Positions 24,065 through 33,777 of a stretch of DNA of 64,000 nucleotides are shown here, one piece after another. This stretch comes from Mucilaginibacter sp. OK098 (GTDB taxonomy: Bacteria > Bacteroidota > Bacteroidia > Sphingobacteriales > Sphingobacteriaceae): positions 62,001 through 126,000 of the forward strand of contig NZ_FRCM01000002.1 in the NCBI RefSeq assembly GCF_900142915.1, in the 5' to 3' direction. How positions within the stretch are numbered: position 1 is the stretch's first letter; the number at the start of each line of letters is the position of its first letter. The position numbers were made by a program, and so were the translations under genes. Below the pieces are notes generated by a model, which saw nothing but the letters and a program-made list of their open reading frames with translations, ran no database searches and had not been told where the DNA came from.

Positions 24065-25822
24065 TCATTTTTTCTCTGCCACTAAAAACACGGCGCCATA
24101 TTTTGGAACGGTAACTGTTATCCCTCCGGATATATTAGCCGAATTTGCTGCAATGGTTGCATAAGTATCCGGTCCGCCCGATTTACCATTTGCCGGACCA
24201 ACCCCATTCACAAACACCTGGTGCGAAAACGGTGCGTTATCCTCGCCGCCCTTCAGCGTGTAATAGTAGTATTTGACGCCTGCTGCAAAGTTTTTGAAAG
24301 TAACGGTAACTGCATGGTCACCAGCGGCTTTGTTTACCAATATTACCCCTGCCTCGCCCGATGAAAAGGTAGAGCCATAGCTTGCAACATCACTGTTATT
24401 GGTAACCAGCGAGCTAACCATCCGGTCGCCAAAATACTTTTGGAAAAAATACATATAATAAAATGCCGGCCTCGGGTTCCATTTGGCTATGCCGATTTCA
24501 TCACCGATGTTAAACATCCCCTGGTCGTTGCCAGTGTCCCAGCCATTTGCCAAATCCCACCTGCAGGCCATACTGAACTGACTTTTCAGCACCTCTCCTA
24601 ACGTCATCACCGCGTGTAAACCTGCAATGTTAGATACGTTTTGCGCTGAGCCTACCGCCTGGATATTCCACTCATCAAGCGCAAGCGGCTTTTGAGTTAC
24701 CCCCGCATTACTTACTGATGTTTTTATCCAGCTCAACATCTGGCTGGTTACCGGGGCAGGTGTGTTTAATATAACATCAGCCGTTGAGTTATCATTGTAA
24801 GGGGTGTAGTAATTGTGAACTATAAAATAATCAGGCGAGTTGCCCGCCGCAGCCAATACATCAGCATTCCAGTTGCTTACCCCTGCATAGTTAGTTACAT
24901 CGTTAGATGAAGTTAACACCGCGCCTATTTTAATATTAGCGTTGCCTACCTCGGCAGCCGCTTTGCGCATCGAGTCGGCAAATACTTTAAAGTGCGTGCC
25001 ATACACTTTCCCGGTCAAAATCTCCGGTTGACCGTCCTGATTTTTAGATTTGTCTATCCTGTAACCAGCTTCCCAGCTCCCATAATTTTCATTGCCGATA
25101 TCCCAAAACTGTGTGCGGCCTTTATCATACCTAACCCAGTCGGCAGCCAAATGGGCAGCAGCCTGGTCGGGGTGAGCGCTGGTTCCGTAACGGGCATAGC
25201 CATAGTTAACTACTATTAAACCCGTGCTGTTGGTTTGCTGTAATACTTTGTAATAGTTGTCCAGTGTTATCGTCCAGTTTGCCGGGTTATTCCCAAACCA
25301 ATAACCCGCAGCAGATGAACTGCCGGTATTATCAACCAGGTTTGCTGGCGCATCGGCGGGAGCCTTTATAGTTGTGCCATCGGCATTCCAAAAATAAACG
25401 TCAGACAGGCTGCCACCAGGCGCCCTCAATATATTGGGGGCCAAAGCGGTTATGTTATTCATCAGCACCGGTTCGGTAACATATTGCCCCATGTAAGGAT
25501 TGGTATTATTGCCAAAAAGGTATTTGGAAACCTTGGTGGTTACCTGGCTCAGGTCAACAGTTACATTAACGGCGCCGCTTGCCGAAGGCTTTACAACATC
25601 CTGTGTGGCTGGTGCGGTAAATGTTTTAGCCACCCAGTTATCCAGGAAAAAACCCTGCGTACCGGCAACAGCAGGATCAGTGCCGGCAACTATAGTCCCC
25701 GAATTATCAGTATTTCCAGTGTCGCCACTGCCTGATGAGTTTGATGTACTATCTTTTTTACACGATTGTAATACCACAAACGCAGCTAAAACTATTGTAA
25801 CTATTTTAATATTTCTTAACAC
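24065..25822 (-). CDS. Clan GH-A glycoside hydrolase lipoprotein, family uncertain
   Basis: A 585-residue lipoprotein with lipobox VVLQSC (Cys21) and a low-complexity Ser/Gly/Asp linker, so probably displayed on the outer membrane. The TIM-barrel shows IGNENYG (acid/base Glu245) and LALDEWNI (nucleophile Glu384), the clan A Asn-Glu pattern, and ILRAPGGSLSDVYFW near residue 132. A C-terminal beta-sandwich (about 470-585) follows. It resembles GH51/GH39/GH44-type enzymes, but I cannot fix the family. Its place beside GH26 suggests a backbone or side-chain role on mannan. The start is GTG; no ATG lies upstream of the signal peptide. Confidence 0.75.
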   Translation of the reverse strand: MLRNIKIVTIVLAAFVVLQSCKKDSTSNSSGSGDTGNTDNSGTIVAGTDPAVAGTQGFFLDNWVAKTFTAPATQDVVKPSASGAVNVTVDLSQVTTKVSKYLFGNNTNPYMGQYVTEPVLMNNITALAPNILRAPGGSLSDVYFWNADGTTIKAPADAPANLVDNTGSSSAAGYWFGNNPANWTITLDNYYKVLQQTNSTGLIVVNYGYARYGTSAHPDQAAAHLAADWVRYDKGRTQFWDIGNENYGSWEAGYRIDKSKNQDGQPEILTGKVYGTHFKVFADSMRKAAAEVGNANIKIGAVLTSSNDVTNYAGVSNWNADVLAAAGNSPDYFIVHNYYTPYNDNSTADVILNTPAPVTSQMLSWIKTSVSNAGVTQKPLALDEWNIQAVGSAQNVSNIAGLHAVMTLGEVLKSQFSMACRWDLANGWDTGNDQGMFNIGDEIGIAKWNPRPAFYYMYFFQKYFGDRMVSSLVTNNSDVASYGSTFSSGEAGVILVNKAAGDHAVTVTFKNFAAGVKYYYYTLKGGEDNAPFSHQVFVNGVGPANGKSGGPDTYATIAANSANISGGITVTVPKYGAVFLVAEKK

Positions 25823-25897
25823 GATTTTAAAGATTTAATTGAAGATCAGGATTACAAGGTGATTAGATTAATGGCCGAGGTTCAAACGAATAATAAA

Positions 25898-27115
25898 TCA
25901 TGAAAATCCCTCCAATCTTATAATTGTGTCCAGGCAAGCCCTGCTGTTATGATAGGGGCATTTCCAAAGGCCTGCTTTATCCTCGTTTTGCATTGCATGG
26001 CCGTTTTCATCTATTCCCCAAAACCATTCGCCGTTTTGTTTATCCAATATTTTGTCTTTTATAAACTCCCAATTTTTCAGGGCGATGTCTAAATATTTTT
26101 CATCATTGCTGATCTGCCAGGCATTAAAAAAACCCACCATCGCTTCTGCCTGTACCCACCAGTGTTTTTCTTTTACTAAGTAATTTTCTCCCGGTTCATA
26201 TTCATACCAAAGCCCACCATCTGTATCAATGCCAGCTATGGTGGCATCCGCCATGGCAATGGTTATTTCCTTTATCTTTTTAATGCTTTCCTCATCCCTA
26301 ATTACTTCTGCCGCTTCCAGCAAAAGCCAAGTAGCTTCAATGTCATGTCCGTACGATACCAGGTCGCCTTTCCGGTTCCAGTCCTCGTCAAAAAACAAAA
26401 CCAGGTGGCCGGTTTCCTTATCAATAAAATGATCGAAAAAATTATTCAACAAACTGCTGATATGTTCACCTAATGCTTTATCCGGCCAAATGCGGAACAG
26501 GTTAGTGTATCCTTCCAGCACATGCAGGTGCGTGTTCATGGTTTTCTTTTCATTGGCATCCTTAGTGCTCAAGCGCAGGTCGTCAATGGGTTTCCAGTCT
26601 TTTGTAAAAGCTTCAAAGTAGCCAGTTTTAACAGGGTCATAAGCTTTCTCAACCAGCAGGTAGAACAGGTCGATAGCCTTTTGCTTTGCCGCTTCTGTTT
26701 TGCTGGCGCGATAATATTCGCTTAAGGCATATATGGTAAATGAAATGGCGTATACCTGTTTTTTAGGATCCAGCGGCTTACCTTTATAATCAACCGACCA
26801 GTAAACCCCGCCCTGCTCCTCATCAATAAAATAAGCTAAAATATATTGATAAGCCCTTTCAGCCATCTCCAAATATCCAACTTCCGGCTGACGATTATAA
26901 GCAGCTGAAAACGACCACAGGATCCGCGCATTTAATACCGAGCCCTTAGGCGCTTCGGCAGTTATTTGATTATCATTATCAATCTTCCCATAAAAGCCGC
27001 CGTTCTCATTATCAGGAGTAAACGCAGCCCACCAGGTTAGGATGTTTTTTAGTTCATCCTGCAATTCTTTTTTGTAGATAGTAAGTTGGCTGTAGATATT
27101 CGTTTCCTTGATCAT
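25898..27115 (-). CDS. Cellobiose/mannobiose 2-epimerase (AGE family)
   Basis: Cytosolic (alpha/alpha)6-barrel of 405 residues. It epimerises the reducing-end sugar, turning mannobiose into mannosylglucose. Catalytic histidines of cellobiose 2-epimerases are recognisable: His257 in VSYGHDIEATWLLLEAAE and His389 in KCPYHNSRACLDT; MNTHLHVLEGYTNLFR and KHWWVQAEAMVGFFNAW are also conserved. It has no signal peptide. It sits between the GH130 and GH-A genes, and its product is the substrate of GH130. Confidence 0.9.
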   Translation of the reverse strand: MIKETNIYSQLTIYKKELQDELKNILTWWAAFTPDNENGGFYGKIDNDNQITAEAPKGSVLNARILWSFSAAYNRQPEVGYLEMAERAYQYILAYFIDEEQGGVYWSVDYKGKPLDPKKQVYAISFTIYALSEYYRASKTEAAKQKAIDLFYLLVEKAYDPVKTGYFEAFTKDWKPIDDLRLSTKDANEKKTMNTHLHVLEGYTNLFRIWPDKALGEHISSLLNNFFDHFIDKETGHLVLFFDEDWNRKGDLVSYGHDIEATWLLLEAAEVIRDEESIKKIKEITIAMADATIAGIDTDGGLWYEYEPGENYLVKEKHWWVQAEAMVGFFNAWQISNDEKYLDIALKNWEFIKDKILDKQNGEWFWGIDENGHAMQNEDKAGLWKCPYHNSRACLDTIIRLEGFS

Positions 27116-27207
27116 CCAAATTGGTATTATTCTTTCTTTATAATGTCAATTCAAAATTTTATAGCTTCCAAAAACACCACGCATACGATACCGTTTAAGT
27201 ATTTTTC

Positions 27208-27378
27208 TTACCTCTTTCCGCCGCAGGCGAAGAGAGGTCGCCCAGCGTAGCGTCGGCGGGTGAGTCAACTATACGCCATGCATCGGCGCTAATGCATCGG
27301 CGTGAATGTCGCTCGCATAGTCGACTCACCCGGTCATTGCTTCGCTCGACCACCCTCTCTGCTGCGCAAAGAGGGTAA
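27208..27378. repeat. Long imperfect palindrome between epimerase and GH130 genes
   Basis: The ends TTACCTCTTTCCG and CAAAGAGGGTAA pair, as do GGGTGAGTCAACT and AGTCGACTCACCC further in, giving a roughly 170-base hairpin element. GCATCGGCG occurs twice near the centre. An open frame over it is an artefact of the repeat. Within the mannan operon it could lower expression of the genes beyond. Confidence 0.6.
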
Positions 27379-27391
27379 CTCAAACCAACAG

Positions 27392-28573
27392 TCACACACC
27401 CAACAACGCATTATTCCCATCAATTATCCCATAAATTGTATTTACCGATGATGCCGAGCGCAACCCATCCGCCGGAGTATTCATCACATAATCAAGCAAC
27501 TTATCAACTGTGCTGATGGCAACATGCATGCGGGTGTCTGACGATGCGTAGTAGATAAATACCTTACCGTCATCATCCTTTATCCACCCGTTACAAAACA
27601 CCACGTTTGATACATCACCGATCCGCTCCTCACCCTCAGGTGCTAAAAAATATCCGGCAGGTTTATATAAAACTTTGGTTAAATCGTGCAGATCCGTCAT
27701 AAACATATACAGTACATAGCGCAAACCGGCGGCAGTATTACGCACGCCATGCGCAAGGTGCAGCCAGCCCTTTGCCGTTTTTATAGGCGCTGGACCCTGC
27801 CCGTTCTTGGCTTCATAAACGGTATGGTAATTTTTATTGTCGATAATGGTTTCTTCATCCACCCTGGCATTTTCCATGGTATCACTAAACCCAAAGCCAA
27901 TCCCTCCACCCTTACCGGCACTTATAAAACCATCCTGCGGGCGGGTGTATAAAGCATATTTACCGTCTACAAACTCCGGGTGTAAAACCACGTTACGCTG
28001 CTGTGGCGAGTTAGTTACCAGGTCAGGCATGCGTTCCCACTTAACCAGGTCTTTGGTGCGGGCAATGCCACAGGCAGCAACCGCCATACTTTGGTCGTGG
28101 GCCGGGGCGTTAGTGTCGCGGCGCTCGGTGCAAAACAGTCCATAGATCCATCCATCCTCATGTGCGGTTAAACGCATGTCGTACACGTTGATATCCGGCT
28201 CAGCCGTTTCGGGCAGTTCAACCGGGTATTCCCAAAAAGTAAAATTACTGATCCCATCCTCACTTTCGGCAACTGCGAAAAACGATTTCCGGTCGGCCCC
28301 TTCAACCCTTGCTACCACCAGGTATTTACCATTTAGCTTAATAGCGCCCGCGTTAAACGCTGCATTTATGCCGAAACGTTCCATCAGGTGCGGGTTTGTT
28401 TCCGGGTTCAAATCATAACGCCAAAATAGCGGCGTATGCGCAGCGGTTAGTACCGGGTTTTTATACCTGTCAAAAACGCCGTTACCAATGCCTGCTACCT
28501 CATTCGGTTTAGTAATTAGCTGCCGATGCACTATCTCCAGCAGGTTCAAACGTTTTTCAAACTCTTTATTCAT
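27392..28573 (-). CDS. GH130 4-O-beta-D-mannosyl-D-glucose phosphorylase
   Basis: Cytosolic inverting phosphorylase, 393 residues, splitting mannosylglucose with phosphate into mannose-1-phosphate and glucose. GH130 features: [18 protein letters not shown] and Asp132 in [10 protein letters not shown] as the proposed general acid, matching the B. fragilis enzyme by position. [17 protein letters not shown] and the C-terminal [26 protein letters not shown] belong to the five-bladed propeller. The energy of the glycosidic bond is kept as sugar phosphate, consistent with disaccharide import by the neighbouring symporter. Confidence 0.92.
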   Translation of the reverse strand: MNKEFEKRLNLLEIVHRQLITKPNEVAGIGNGVFDRYKNPVLTAAHTPLFWRYDLNPETNPHLMERFGINAAFNAGAIKLNGKYLVVARVEGADRKSFFAVAESEDGISNFTFWEYPVELPETAEPDINVYDMRLTAHEDGWIYGLFCTERRDTNAPAHDQSMAVAACGIARTKDLVKWERMPDLVTNSPQQRNVVLHPEFVDGKYALYTRPQDGFISAGKGGGIGFGFSDTMENARVDEETIIDNKNYHTVYEAKNGQGPAPIKTAKGWLHLAHGVRNTAAGLRYVLYMFMTDLHDLTKVLYKPAGYFLAPEGEERIGDVSNVVFCNGWIKDDDGKVFIYYASSDTRMHVAISTVDKLLDYVMNTPADGLRSASSVNTIYGIIDGNNALLGV

Positions 28574-28958
28574 GTGTATTTTATAATTCTGTTATTAAAA
28601 ATCCGTAGTGCTGAACTTGTTTTTGTAAGTCATATCTAACATGCAATGGGTGTCCCCCTTAGCAATGTCATTAACTTAACGTGTGTTCGACATAAGCAAA
28701 TGGTCACATCACCCCAAACCCTTCTCCAACCGTGTTCGGGCAAAGCTCAAGTTTGTGTATCCATGCCGGCAAAGCGTTCCATTTTTGCACATGGAACACC
28801 CGGAACAAAGTGAAACATGCTGATTATCAGCAACTTTACCGTTTACCAAGAATCAAATAGATGTAAGTATCTTATAATCAGAATGTTTCACCAATATTTA
28901 TATCGAACTCACGTTAACTTAAGTATATCACAAATGTGATTCTCCCCATAAGCCTTTT
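28574..28958. other. Intergenic stretch upstream of GH130
   Basis: No gene seen. It holds a trace of the GTGCTGAAC repeat near 28610, a GTGTTCCATTTTTGCACATGG inverted repeat near 28770, and TCACA-AA-TGTGA at 28928-28939. GTTAACTTAA-type words occur near 28670 and 28915. I find no exact TAnnTTTG box for GH130. Confidence 0.4.
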
Positions 28959-29053
28959 AGCCCCCTCTAAATCTCCCCCGGTTGGGGAGACTTTAGCTTC
29001 GCCCGCGTTTATTTTTTCAAGTCCTCCCTACCGGGGAGGATTTAGGTGGGGCT
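28959..29053. repeat. Inverted repeat of the C5T-AAA-G5 family
   Basis: Arms of about 35 bases (28959-28993, AGCCCCCTCTAAATCTCCCC; and 29019-29053, ATTTAGGTGGGGCT end) are imperfect reverse complements. It resembles the shorter element at the start of thrB. Confidence 0.6.
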
Positions 29054-29132
29054 ATTGGACGTTGCTATGTGGTTAGTTTATAGCCAGCATTCTCTTAACT
29101 TAACGACATTGTTATGCTTAATTTATTCTTTC

Positions 29133-29210
29133 CTAACTTAATCAACCCAATCAACTTCTTTCCCCAACCCAATCAACCACTCACTCAATCAACCCAATCA
29201 AACCAAAACC
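29133..29210. repeat. C-word repeat after the symporter gene (CAACTTAATCAACCCAATC)
   Basis: AATCAACCCAATCAAC words fill the space up to the symporter stop; read on the gene's own strand they are G-words directly after the stop. Confidence 0.55.
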
Positions 29211-31043
29211 TCAATACTCCTTCAACCTATCCCACCAGGTCTTCTTCAATATCACCACAATCACCGCCAGGATGCCTACCGTAACCAGCAGCGGCATTTT
29301 TTGCCTCAACACCAGGTACATAGGCAAAATGGTTAAACAGCATTGCGCCATAGTGCCAATCACCACGTTAAACATATTGATCTTAAAGTTTTTGTTTGAT
29401 TGAAATGACGGATCATCCACCAAAACCGCCTGCTTAACCGGCTCCCAAAAACCCCATGGGCGGATGGTTGAGTAAAATGATTTTAAGACAGCCATGTCGG
29501 CTGGTGGAACAGCATAGGATCCAATAATAGACCCAGCCAACGATAACCCAAACAATACCGGGAACCAGTACAGTAATTCTCCATCCGGAATTACTACCGA
29601 GAACACCATTGAGGTTACTATGCCTGTAAGCATCCCCCAGAAAAATCCATTAGCATTAAAGCGCCACCAATGCCATTTCAATACATTAGCCGCAATATAT
29701 CCGCCATAAAGCGCCGATACTATCCACTGTAACACGCTGTTAACATCCTTTACAAAAAAGCCGAGGAAAACTCCCACAGCTACAACCACTACCCCCACCA
29801 TATAATTCATGGTGATGATCTTTTTGGTTGATGCCTGCGGATCTACATATTTTAAATAGATGTCGTTCACTATATAAGCCTGCGCAGCGTTCATGGTGCC
29901 GCTAAATGTGCTCATAAATGCGCCCAGTAAACCTGCCAGCAGCAAGCCAACCAAACCAACCGGTAAAAAGTTATTGATTACGGCCGGCAGGATCCGTTCA
30001 AAGTCAATTGCCCCGGTTCCGTCCTTTAAGTTCATCTGGTGATAAAATAAAAGGCCCAAAATGGTAAGACTGATGATCAGCGTATAACGGATTGGCAGCA
30101 AAATGATATTTACAAAACCGCTCATCTTGCTGGCTTCCTCGGGAGAACGGGTTGACAGGATCTTTTGCATATCATAATTTGGAGCGGGACCAGCCAGTGC
30201 TGCAAAAAAGCCCTTGAAAGTCATCATCATAAAAAACAATCCAAACAGCGAATAGCCATCGCTCTTTATTTTAGCATTCACTTCGGTAATGATCCCCGTC
30301 CAGCTAAGACCAAGGTGTTTGCCAAAAAACGGACTATACCAGCCTTTCGGCACATTAAGCGGGTTACCCTGCATGTGGGTGGTTGCAATAACGCCTATCC
30401 AGATGCAGGCCACCGTCATAATGCCGTATTTTACCATATCGCCCACCACAATGCTGTGCATGCCGCCCAAAATGGAATAAAACATAGCGAACAGCGTAAA
30501 TATGATGCCATAAATATGCGGCACATATTGCGGTGCAACATCAAACGGAATGTATCCCTTTATCAAATCCCAGGGTACAAAAATTTCAATGAATTTTCCA
30601 AGGCCTATAAAGCCGTAGGCCAGGAAACCCAGGCAGCTCAACAGCGCAAAAGCTATAACCACCAAATTCGAGCTGATTACACCCGCGCCTGTCTTTCCAA
30701 ACCTCGTAGCCAGCCATTCGGCCCCGGTTGCGGCATTTGAGCGGCGCAGCCAGCGCGACAAATACATCATTAAAAACACCTGGTTAAATACCGGCCACAA
30801 CCACGGGATCCAGATGCTCTTCATCCCGTAAACAAAGCACAGGCTCACCATCCACATAGTGCCGCTGATGTCGAACATATCAGATGCATCACTCAGGCCC
30901 AGCTTATACCATGGCAACGATTTACCGCCCAGCATATAGCTCTCTTTGTTTTCCTTTGCTTTTTTGCGGTACCACAACCCTATAAATATGGTGCTTAACA
31001 GGTAAAGCGCTATAATGGCAACATCTATAAGGTGAAGTTTCAT
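29211..31043 (-). CDS. Sodium:solute symporter (SSS family)
   Basis: A 610-residue inner-membrane protein with about 13-14 hydrophobic helices, starting MKLHLIDVAIIALYLLSTIFIGLWYRKK. SSS hallmarks are SYMLGGKSLPWYKLGLSDASDMFDISG near residue 35-60 and GLLLAGLLGAFMSTFSGTMNAAQAYIVND around residue 380. In this locus it most likely brings mannobiose or mannosylglucose from the periplasm to the cytosolic epimerase and phosphorylase. Sugar specificity is inferred from position only. Confidence 0.88.
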   Translation of the reverse strand: MKLHLIDVAIIALYLLSTIFIGLWYRKKAKENKESYMLGGKSLPWYKLGLSDASDMFDISGTMWMVSLCFVYGMKSIWIPWLWPVFNQVFLMMYLSRWLRRSNAATGAEWLATRFGKTGAGVISSNLVVIAFALLSCLGFLAYGFIGLGKFIEIFVPWDLIKGYIPFDVAPQYVPHIYGIIFTLFAMFYSILGGMHSIVVGDMVKYGIMTVACIWIGVIATTHMQGNPLNVPKGWYSPFFGKHLGLSWTGIITEVNAKIKSDGYSLFGLFFMMMTFKGFFAALAGPAPNYDMQKILSTRSPEEASKMSGFVNIILLPIRYTLIISLTILGLLFYHQMNLKDGTGAIDFERILPAVINNFLPVGLVGLLLAGLLGAFMSTFSGTMNAAQAYIVNDIYLKYVDPQASTKKIITMNYMVGVVVVAVGVFLGFFVKDVNSVLQWIVSALYGGYIAANVLKWHWWRFNANGFFWGMLTGIVTSMVFSVVIPDGELLYWFPVLFGLSLAGSIIGSYAVPPADMAVLKSFYSTIRPWGFWEPVKQAVLVDDPSFQSNKNFKINMFNVVIGTMAQCCLTILPMYLVLRQKMPLLVTVGILAVIVVILKKTWWDRLKEY

Positions 31044-31048
31044 GTGGG

Positions 31049-31345
31049 TTAGTTGATGTGCGGATAAATGAAAAATGTGCAGATATGCGAATGAAAGGAA
31101 AATGTGCAGATATGCGAATGAATAGAAAATGTGCAGATGTGCGGAGGTGCAGATGTGCGGATGAATGATTGATTGATGTTTAGATTCAGCTTTGAGTGGT
31201 TCATAATGGTACTTACTAAAGTAAATTTATTGGCAACAGTTATATAATACTTTTTTACCCTTAATGCTATGCTTTTTAACCACTGAATATTTTCATCCGC
31301 ACATCTGCACATCCAAAATCCGCACATCATCCCCCACATCTGCAC
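31049..31345. repeat. Long word-repeat inverted pair (GATGTGCGG / CATCCGCACATC)
   Basis: G-words ATGTGCAGATATGCGAATG repeat at least five times over 31049-31160; the complementary CATCCGCACATCTGCACATC words are at 31297-31345, right at the AraC gene stop. The pair can form a hairpin with a loop of about 130 bases between the AraC stop and the symporter start. Confidence 0.65.
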
Positions 31346-31346
31346 A

Positions 31347-32222
31347 TCAAATAAAAACCCTGTTCCCCGTATACGTTTCCCTGAATTCCTTCGGGATGCA
31401 AAGTTTTTTCCGTTTAAAGATCCGGTTGAAATTAGAGATGTTGTTAAAACCGCATTTGTAGGCTATTTCTGCAACCGTGGTGGTCGAATCTATCAGCATC
31501 CGCGAGGCATGGCCAAGCCTTATTTCGTTCAAACTATCAATAAAAGTTTTACCGGTACGCTTTTTTATAAAACGGCTAAATGATGCTTCGGGCATGTTGG
31601 CAATACGGGCAACTTCGGCAAGGGTTACTTGCTTGTTGTAATTAGTATTCATATGCTCAAACACTTTTTCAATGCGCCGGCTGTTGTAATAAAATTTTTC
31701 ATTGGTAAAGCTCGAATCCGATAATGTCTTCATATTCCGCGAGATAGAAAGATCGTGCAGGATAGACAACAGCTCCAGCACCGAATCAAAACCACTCTTT
31801 TTATCTAATGAGAGTAAACGGTCCTTAAGCGCTGCTATAGTTTCAGGCGCAAATAGTATCCCCCTTTGCGAGCGCTCCAGCATGCTTTTTAAAAAACTCA
31901 GCTGGTTTCTTTTTAAAAGCTTTTCATCAAAAAGATCCTTATGAAACTGAATAGTGATTTCGGTGATCTCCTCGCTCTGGCATTGATTGGTAAACCAGGC
32001 ATGATAAAGGTTCGGGCCAATAAGCGCCAGCTCCAGGTCATCAATTACCTCAATATGCCCTCCAACCACGCGCTTTGCCCCTTTTGCATTCAAAATCAGG
32101 TTCAATTCATACTCATCATGGTAATGAAGCGGAAAATCAAACTTCTTTTTAACCCTCGAAAAAATAGTAAAGCAATCGCTGGGTGTCAGCGGGGTAATCT
32201 CACGCATCACATTACTCGTCAT
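31347..32222 (-). CDS. AraC-family transcriptional regulator
   Basis: A 291-residue regulator. The N-terminal cupin sensor contains FDFPLHYHDEYELNLI and GPNLYHAWFTN. The C-terminal pair of helix-turn-helices covers about residues 185-285 with VTLAEVARIANMPEASFSRFIKKRTGKTF and TVAEIAYKCGFNNISNFNRIFKRKK. Sitting between the surface glycan-binding gene and the symporter, it may sense a cytosolic sugar (mannose, mannobiose) and control the intracellular half of the pathway, while the HTCS controls the surface half; this division is inference. Confidence 0.9.
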   Translation of the reverse strand: MTSNVMREITPLTPSDCFTIFSRVKKKFDFPLHYHDEYELNLILNAKGAKRVVGGHIEVIDDLELALIGPNLYHAWFTNQCQSEEITEITIQFHKDLFDEKLLKRNQLSFLKSMLERSQRGILFAPETIAALKDRLLSLDKKSGFDSVLELLSILHDLSISRNMKTLSDSSFTNEKFYYNSRRIEKVFEHMNTNYNKQVTLAEVARIANMPEASFSRFIKKRTGKTFIDSLNEIRLGHASRMLIDSTTTVAEIAYKCGFNNISNFNRIFKRKKLCIPKEFRETYTGNRVFI

Positions 32223-32280
32223 CTCATATAAAATTTAGTGTACAAATCGGTTAAGTTGATAATACGAATTTAACACTTTT

Positions 32281-32462
32281 TTGGTTGATTGAGTTAATGT
32301 TAAGTTGGATTAAGTTGAATAAGTTCATTTAGTTAGAGTAAGTTGAATGTGTTTTGCAAACCATTGAAAGGTTGTATTATTTATATTATTGAATTACTTA
32401 CACTATTAAACTAAATCTAACTAAATGAACTTATTCAACCTACTCCAACCTAATCAACTTTA
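32281..32462. repeat. Word-repeat inverted pair (GTTGATTGAGTTAATG / AACCTAATCAACTTT)
   Basis: The segment GTTGAATAAGTTCATTTAG near 32315 is the exact reverse complement of CTAAATGAACTTATTCAAC near 32422; flanking words pair less perfectly. The element lies between the AraC start and the lipoprotein stop. Confidence 0.65.
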
Positions 32463-32473
32463 CTTTTTCAGAT

Positions 32474-32505
32474 TATAGCGACGGGTTTTAAAACCCGTCG
32501 CTATA
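32474..32505. repeat. Perfect 32-bp palindrome after the glycan-binding lipoprotein gene
   Basis: Half-site TATAGCGACGGGTTTT followed at once by its reverse complement. It lies 12 bases beyond the stop of the lipoprotein gene and probably ends or stabilises the susCD transcript. Confidence 0.7.
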
Positions 32506-32517
32506 GTAAACAGGCTA

Positions 32518-33768
32518 TTATTTTATAAATGCTACTTCATCAAAGTACATTGTTTCATTAACATCGCCGCTTTGGCCCTGCAAAAAGAAACCTAACTGCT
32601 TGGCAGGTGTTCCGTTTTTCCAGAAGTTTAACAAATTAGGATTGGTTGATGATGGTGCGCCCAGCGGGATCTTAAAATAAGTCCACACTTTTGCAGGCAC
32701 GGTAACCAGCTGTGCAGCGTAAGCGTATTGGTTCTGAACCTGGCCATATCCGCCGGCCATTTGGTCGCCCACCAATACAAGGGTGTGGGTTACCGTTCCG
32801 CCCTTAACCCAGAAGGTTAAATATTTATAATCTGCACTATAATCAATACTTGGGTACCAGTTTGACCATCCTTCAATTTGCCAGCCGCCCGCAGGATACG
32901 TTGCTACAATTGAAGCAGTCCCTGAATGCGAAGTTGTTGTTGATACGCCTGATGGATGTGCCCATGAATTATCAGCCCATGAATTTTTAAAATCGTTATT
33001 TACAAAAATCTGGTAAGCGTTATCAAGGTCAACAAATTCCTGTGAGCTTGCAGCCTGGCCCGACGCATATGTAAATAACAGGTTTGCACGATTAATTGCA
33101 GACGCAGGCATCTTAATAACCATTTGGGTATCAACCTTGCTTACAATAGTGGCAGCATCGGTAGTACCTTTAATAGTTACAGCGGTTATTGTGGCGAAGC
33201 TTACCCCTGTTAAGGTAATTTGCGATCCGGCCACAAAGTTATAATCAGATACTTTTGAAACTGTCGGCGGCGGTGTTAATACGGTAAAAGCATAACTAAC
33301 AGAACCATGTAAGGTTGTAACCACCAATTTATTAGGCTGATCGGGCCCGGTTGGGATATCCTGCGGAATGCTTACTATTATGGTATTATCAGAAACCAGC
33401 GCTGCGTTAAAATAAGCAGATACACCGTTAAACTTTACCGAAGTTACACTCCCCAGGTTTTGACCAATTATGGCATAAAGATTTTGCTTTTTACCATCGG
33501 TTGTAGTTGAATCGAACTTTATAACCTGCGGTGTATAGTTAGGGCTCGTTACCGTAGTTGCTACTCCCTGCGAGTCGTAAGTTATAGTAGTAGTGGTTAA
33601 CATCGAGTCAACCTGGTTTTTTGTTACGGTACGCACCCGGGTAATTACCGGCGCCCCCTTTCCTCCAACTATAGTAGCGCTTTCCTTTTTACAGGATGCG
33701 AAACCAAATACCATCAATGCCGATAGGATCCAGTATAAATTTTTTGATCTTAGATTTAATGTTTTCAT
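32518..33768 (-). CDS. IPT/TIG-domain surface glycan-binding lipoprotein
   Basis: A 416-residue lipoprotein (lipobox FGFASC, Cys26, then KK) encoded directly after susD. The N-terminal half holds two IPT/TIG-like immunoglobulin domains (AIIGQNLGSVTSVKFNGV; TLTGVSFATITAVTIKG). The C-terminal part, about residues 245-416, is a jelly-roll-like domain with WQIEGWSNWYPSIDYSADYKYLTFWVKGG and ending TMYFDEVAFIK, like carbohydrate-binding modules. In mannan loci such proteins hold the polymer at the cell surface for the mannanase and SusCD. Confidence 0.82.
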   Translation of the reverse strand: MKTLNLRSKNLYWILSALMVFGFASCKKESATIVGGKGAPVITRVRTVTKNQVDSMLTTTTITYDSQGVATTVTSPNYTPQVIKFDSTTTDGKKQNLYAIIGQNLGSVTSVKFNGVSAYFNAALVSDNTIIVSIPQDIPTGPDQPNKLVVTTLHGSVSYAFTVLTPPPTVSKVSDYNFVAGSQITLTGVSFATITAVTIKGTTDAATIVSKVDTQMVIKMPASAINRANLLFTYASGQAASSQEFVDLDNAYQIFVNNDFKNSWADNSWAHPSGVSTTTSHSGTASIVATYPAGGWQIEGWSNWYPSIDYSADYKYLTFWVKGGTVTHTLVLVGDQMAGGYGQVQNQYAYAAQLVTVPAKVWTYFKIPLGAPSSTNPNLLNFWKNGTPAKQLGFFLQGQSGDVNETMYFDEVAFIK

Positions 33769-33777
33769 ATCTGGTGA

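Noticed and set aside
27195..27395. Minus-strand frame over the palindrome between epimerase and GH130
   Set aside because: It is wholly made of the repeat element; Arg/Ser-rich translation is an artefact.
28928..28939. CRP-like site TCACA-AA-TGTGA
   Set aside because: The half-sites are in the opposite order to the CRP consensus and the spacing is too short; Bacteroidota CRP-like use here cannot be supported.
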